From Thermus sp. LT1-2-5 (GTDB lineage Bacteria > Deinococcota > Deinococci > Deinococcales > Thermaceae): a stretch of 64,000 bases of DNA. A program made the translations under genes and the position numbers. Location of the stretch: positions 62,001 through 126,000 of the forward strand of contig NZ_BSRG01000001.1 in the NCBI RefSeq assembly GCF_040363165.1, read 5' to 3'. The notes under the pieces are model-generated. The model saw nothing but the letters and a program-made list of their open reading frames with translations, was not told the DNA's origin and ran no database searches. Below are positions 62,774 to 64,000 of this stretch, piece after piece; position 1 is the stretch's first letter, and each line of letters starts with the position of its first letter.

Positions 62774-63880
62774 CTAGCGTAGGGCCCGTGCCCCCAAGGC
62801 GAGGAAGAGGAGGTTAGCCCCCCAAGCCCCAAACTCGGGGGGCAAAGCCCCGATCCCCGCCAGGGAGCGCCCGAGGAAAAAGGCCCCGTAGTAGGCCAGG
62901 GCCAGGACCACGCTCATCCCCAGGGCGAGCCCCGTGCTCCTCCCGTAGCGCAGGGCCATGGCCGCGGCCAGGAGGACCAGGACCAGGTTGGCGAGGGGCA
63001 AGGCCAGCTTGGAGTGGAACTCCAGCCGGGCGCGCCAGCGCTCCACGGGGGCCAAGAAGGGGTCCCGCGCCTTCTTCCAGGCTTCGGAAAGGCTGTCCTG
63101 GCCAAAGCTAAAGGTGTCGGCGTAATCGGCGATGGCCCGGGCCCGGGAAAGGTCGGACTCCACCTCCAAAAGGGGCCCTTGGCTTACCACCTGGAAGACG
63201 CGGCGCACCTGGCCCAGGAGGTCCTTCGCTCCTTCCAGGCCCGGCACCGCCTTAAAGTCCACCCGGTAGTAGCGGTAGTTTTCTAGGGTGATGACCTTGC
63301 CCTCCCACCGGCCCCGCTCGGCGAAGAGGAAGGTACCTTCTTCCCCCTGGAAGGCGCTGATCCTCACCTGGAGCATCTCCTTGGTCTGCCAGTCAAAGCC
63401 CTCGAAGTAGAGGCTTTTCCCCTTGCCGATGGGGATCTGGAGCCCCACGAGCCGGTGAAGCCCCGCCCCTTGGGTGTGGATCTCGTCCCACCAGGCCACC
63501 CGCACCCGCTCGTTGGAGTGGGGCACCACGTACTCCTGCAGGTAAAGGGCCACGCCCGAGAGCACCCCCCCCACCACCAGGAGGGGCAGGGCGGCCCGGT
63601 GGAGGGGAATGCCCCCCGAAAGGAGGGCAAACTGGGCCCCTTCCGCCGAGAGCCGGCCAAAAACCAGAACCGTGGTTACCACGGTGGCGATGGGAAAAAC
63701 CTGGACCAAAACCCCGGGCACGTGGTAGGAGAGCCAGCGAAGGACCTTTACAAGGGGCACCCCTTCCAGCCACCGGGCTCCGGCGTAGAAGAACCCGAAA
63801 AGGTACACAGCGGTGAGAAAGGCCAGGGCCAGGAGGAGGACGGGAAGGCTTTCCCTCAGGACGTAGCGGTAAAGGGTCAT
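62774..63880 (-). CDS. LptF/LptG-family (YjgP/YjgQ) permease
   Basis: 368 residues. Three N-terminal membrane helices (LPVLLLALAFLTAVYLFGFFYAG; HVPGVLVQVFPIATVVTTVLVFG; RAALPLLVVGGVLSGVALYL), a periplasmic beta-jellyroll part (about residues 115-260), and three C-terminal helices with KLALPLANLVLVLLAAAMALRYGRSTGLALGM. This is the fold of LptF/LptG, the permease of the lipopolysaccharide exporter; in Thermus it would move an envelope lipid. It overlaps the upstream truncated gene by ATGA. Confidence 0.9.
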   Translation of the reverse strand: MTLYRYVLRESLPVLLLALAFLTAVYLFGFFYAGARWLEGVPLVKVLRWLSYHVPGVLVQVFPIATVVTTVLVFGRLSAEGAQFALLSGGIPLHRAALPLLVVGGVLSGVALYLQEYVVPHSNERVRVAWWDEIHTQGAGLHRLVGLQIPIGKGKSLYFEGFDWQTKEMLQVRISAFQGEEGTFLFAERGRWEGKVITLENYRYYRVDFKAVPGLEGAKDLLGQVRRVFQVVSQGPLLEVESDLSRARAIADYADTFSFGQDSLSEAWKKARDPFLAPVERWRARLEFHSKLALPLANLVLVLLAAAMALRYGRSTGLALGMSVVLALAYYGAFFLGRSLAGIGALPPEFGAWGANLLFLALGARALR

Positions 63881-64000
63881 GGGAGGCGGCTGGCGAAGGC
63901 AACCAGGCGCAAAGCGCCCTCGGGCACCTTGGTAGAGGCTAGGACCTTTCCTCCTTGAAAGCGGAGGTGGAGCCGGGCGGAGGCCCCCTGTCCCCTGAGG
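63877..64000 (-). CDS. 3' end of a gene upstream of the LptF/G permease (cut by window edge)
   Basis: An open minus-strand frame enters at the window edge and ends at a TGA that overlaps the permease ATG (ATGA). It reads SARLHLRFQGGKVLASTKV and PEGALRLVAFASRLP. It is too short to assign; coupling suggests an envelope partner such as a second permease subunit or a lipid-binding protein. Confidence 0.55.
   Translation of the reverse strand, partial: LRGQGASARLHLRFQGGKVLASTKVPEGALRLVAFASRLP

Overview
The window looks like chromosomal DNA from a Thermus species. It is very GC-rich with third positions almost always G or C, genes are packed with 4-base overlaps, and several genes are Thermus hallmarks: all three subunits of a ba3-type cytochrome c oxidase including the 34-residue subunit IIa, the stationary-phase regulator SdrP, the MglA/MglB polarity pair, an EF-P with Arg32, and a BshA glycosyltransferase. 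Proteins I can compare from memory with T. thermophilus are very similar but not identical, so I read this as Thermus, probably not T. thermophilus HB8/HB27 itself.

Layout. 1-3.7 kb: a MarR-controlled efflux operon (two TolC-like genes plus a truncated HlyD-type adaptor). 3.7-9.5 kb: CorC-type CBS membrane protein, cytidine deaminase, a WHy-domain lipoprotein, a DapA-family aldolase, a large unknown membrane protein and the serine dehydratase beta subunit. 9.5-15.1 kb: a histidine kinase overlapping lepA, then gyrA and cutA. 15.1-20.5 kb: a decayed gene, sdrP, a DUF502 protein, a complete two-component system, sufU with a small partner, and a hydrolase. 20.5-30.4 kb: gpsA, a SpoIIM-like protein, pyrE, pyrF, a VWA/MoxR-type AAA pair divergent from hslVU, a secreted TPR protein, fdhD and tatA. 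30.4-31.7 kb: three tRNA genes followed by the fossil of an integrated element (frameshifted tyrosine recombinase, broken hicAB). 31.7-41.3 kb: a thioredoxin-like protein, a Ca-type P-ATPase, an RNA-metabolism cluster (rpsO, pnp, RNase J, universal stress protein) and an MFS transporter. 41.4-45 kb: ba3 oxidase and mglBA. 45-54 kb: M20 peptidase, ureohydrolase (polyamine synthesis), hydrolase, small membrane protein, efp, accBC, Asp23-like protein, nusB, folD, and a PAP2-like protein. 54-64 kb: a membrane Fe-S oxidoreductase, methyltransferase/TerC/esterase operon, DUF1517 protein, lon, bshA, an LptF/G permease and a truncated gene.

Regulation. The most consistent non-coding signal is a promoter layout: a TAnnnT -10 element 6-8 bases before an ATG or GTG, with no ribosome binding site between. 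I find it at about twenty genes. It implies leaderless mRNAs, and it argues for moving several start codons (for example hslV, pyrF and the AAA ATPase). In five places the upstream gene's TAA/TAG stop codon forms the first half of the next gene's -10 element. In four convergent pairs the two stop codons share one 4-base palindrome. At 8829-8847 two divergent genes have -10 elements overlapping on opposite strands, leaving 17 bp between start codons.

I saw no CRISPR array, intact insertion sequence, rRNA or replication origin. I found no convincing large new multi-gene system. The best leads are the compact leaderless promoter architecture, the disarmed HicA toxin in the tRNA-Arg island, and a few uncharacterised gene pairs (VWA/MoxR-type AAA, lepA/histidine kinase, sufU/68-residue protein).
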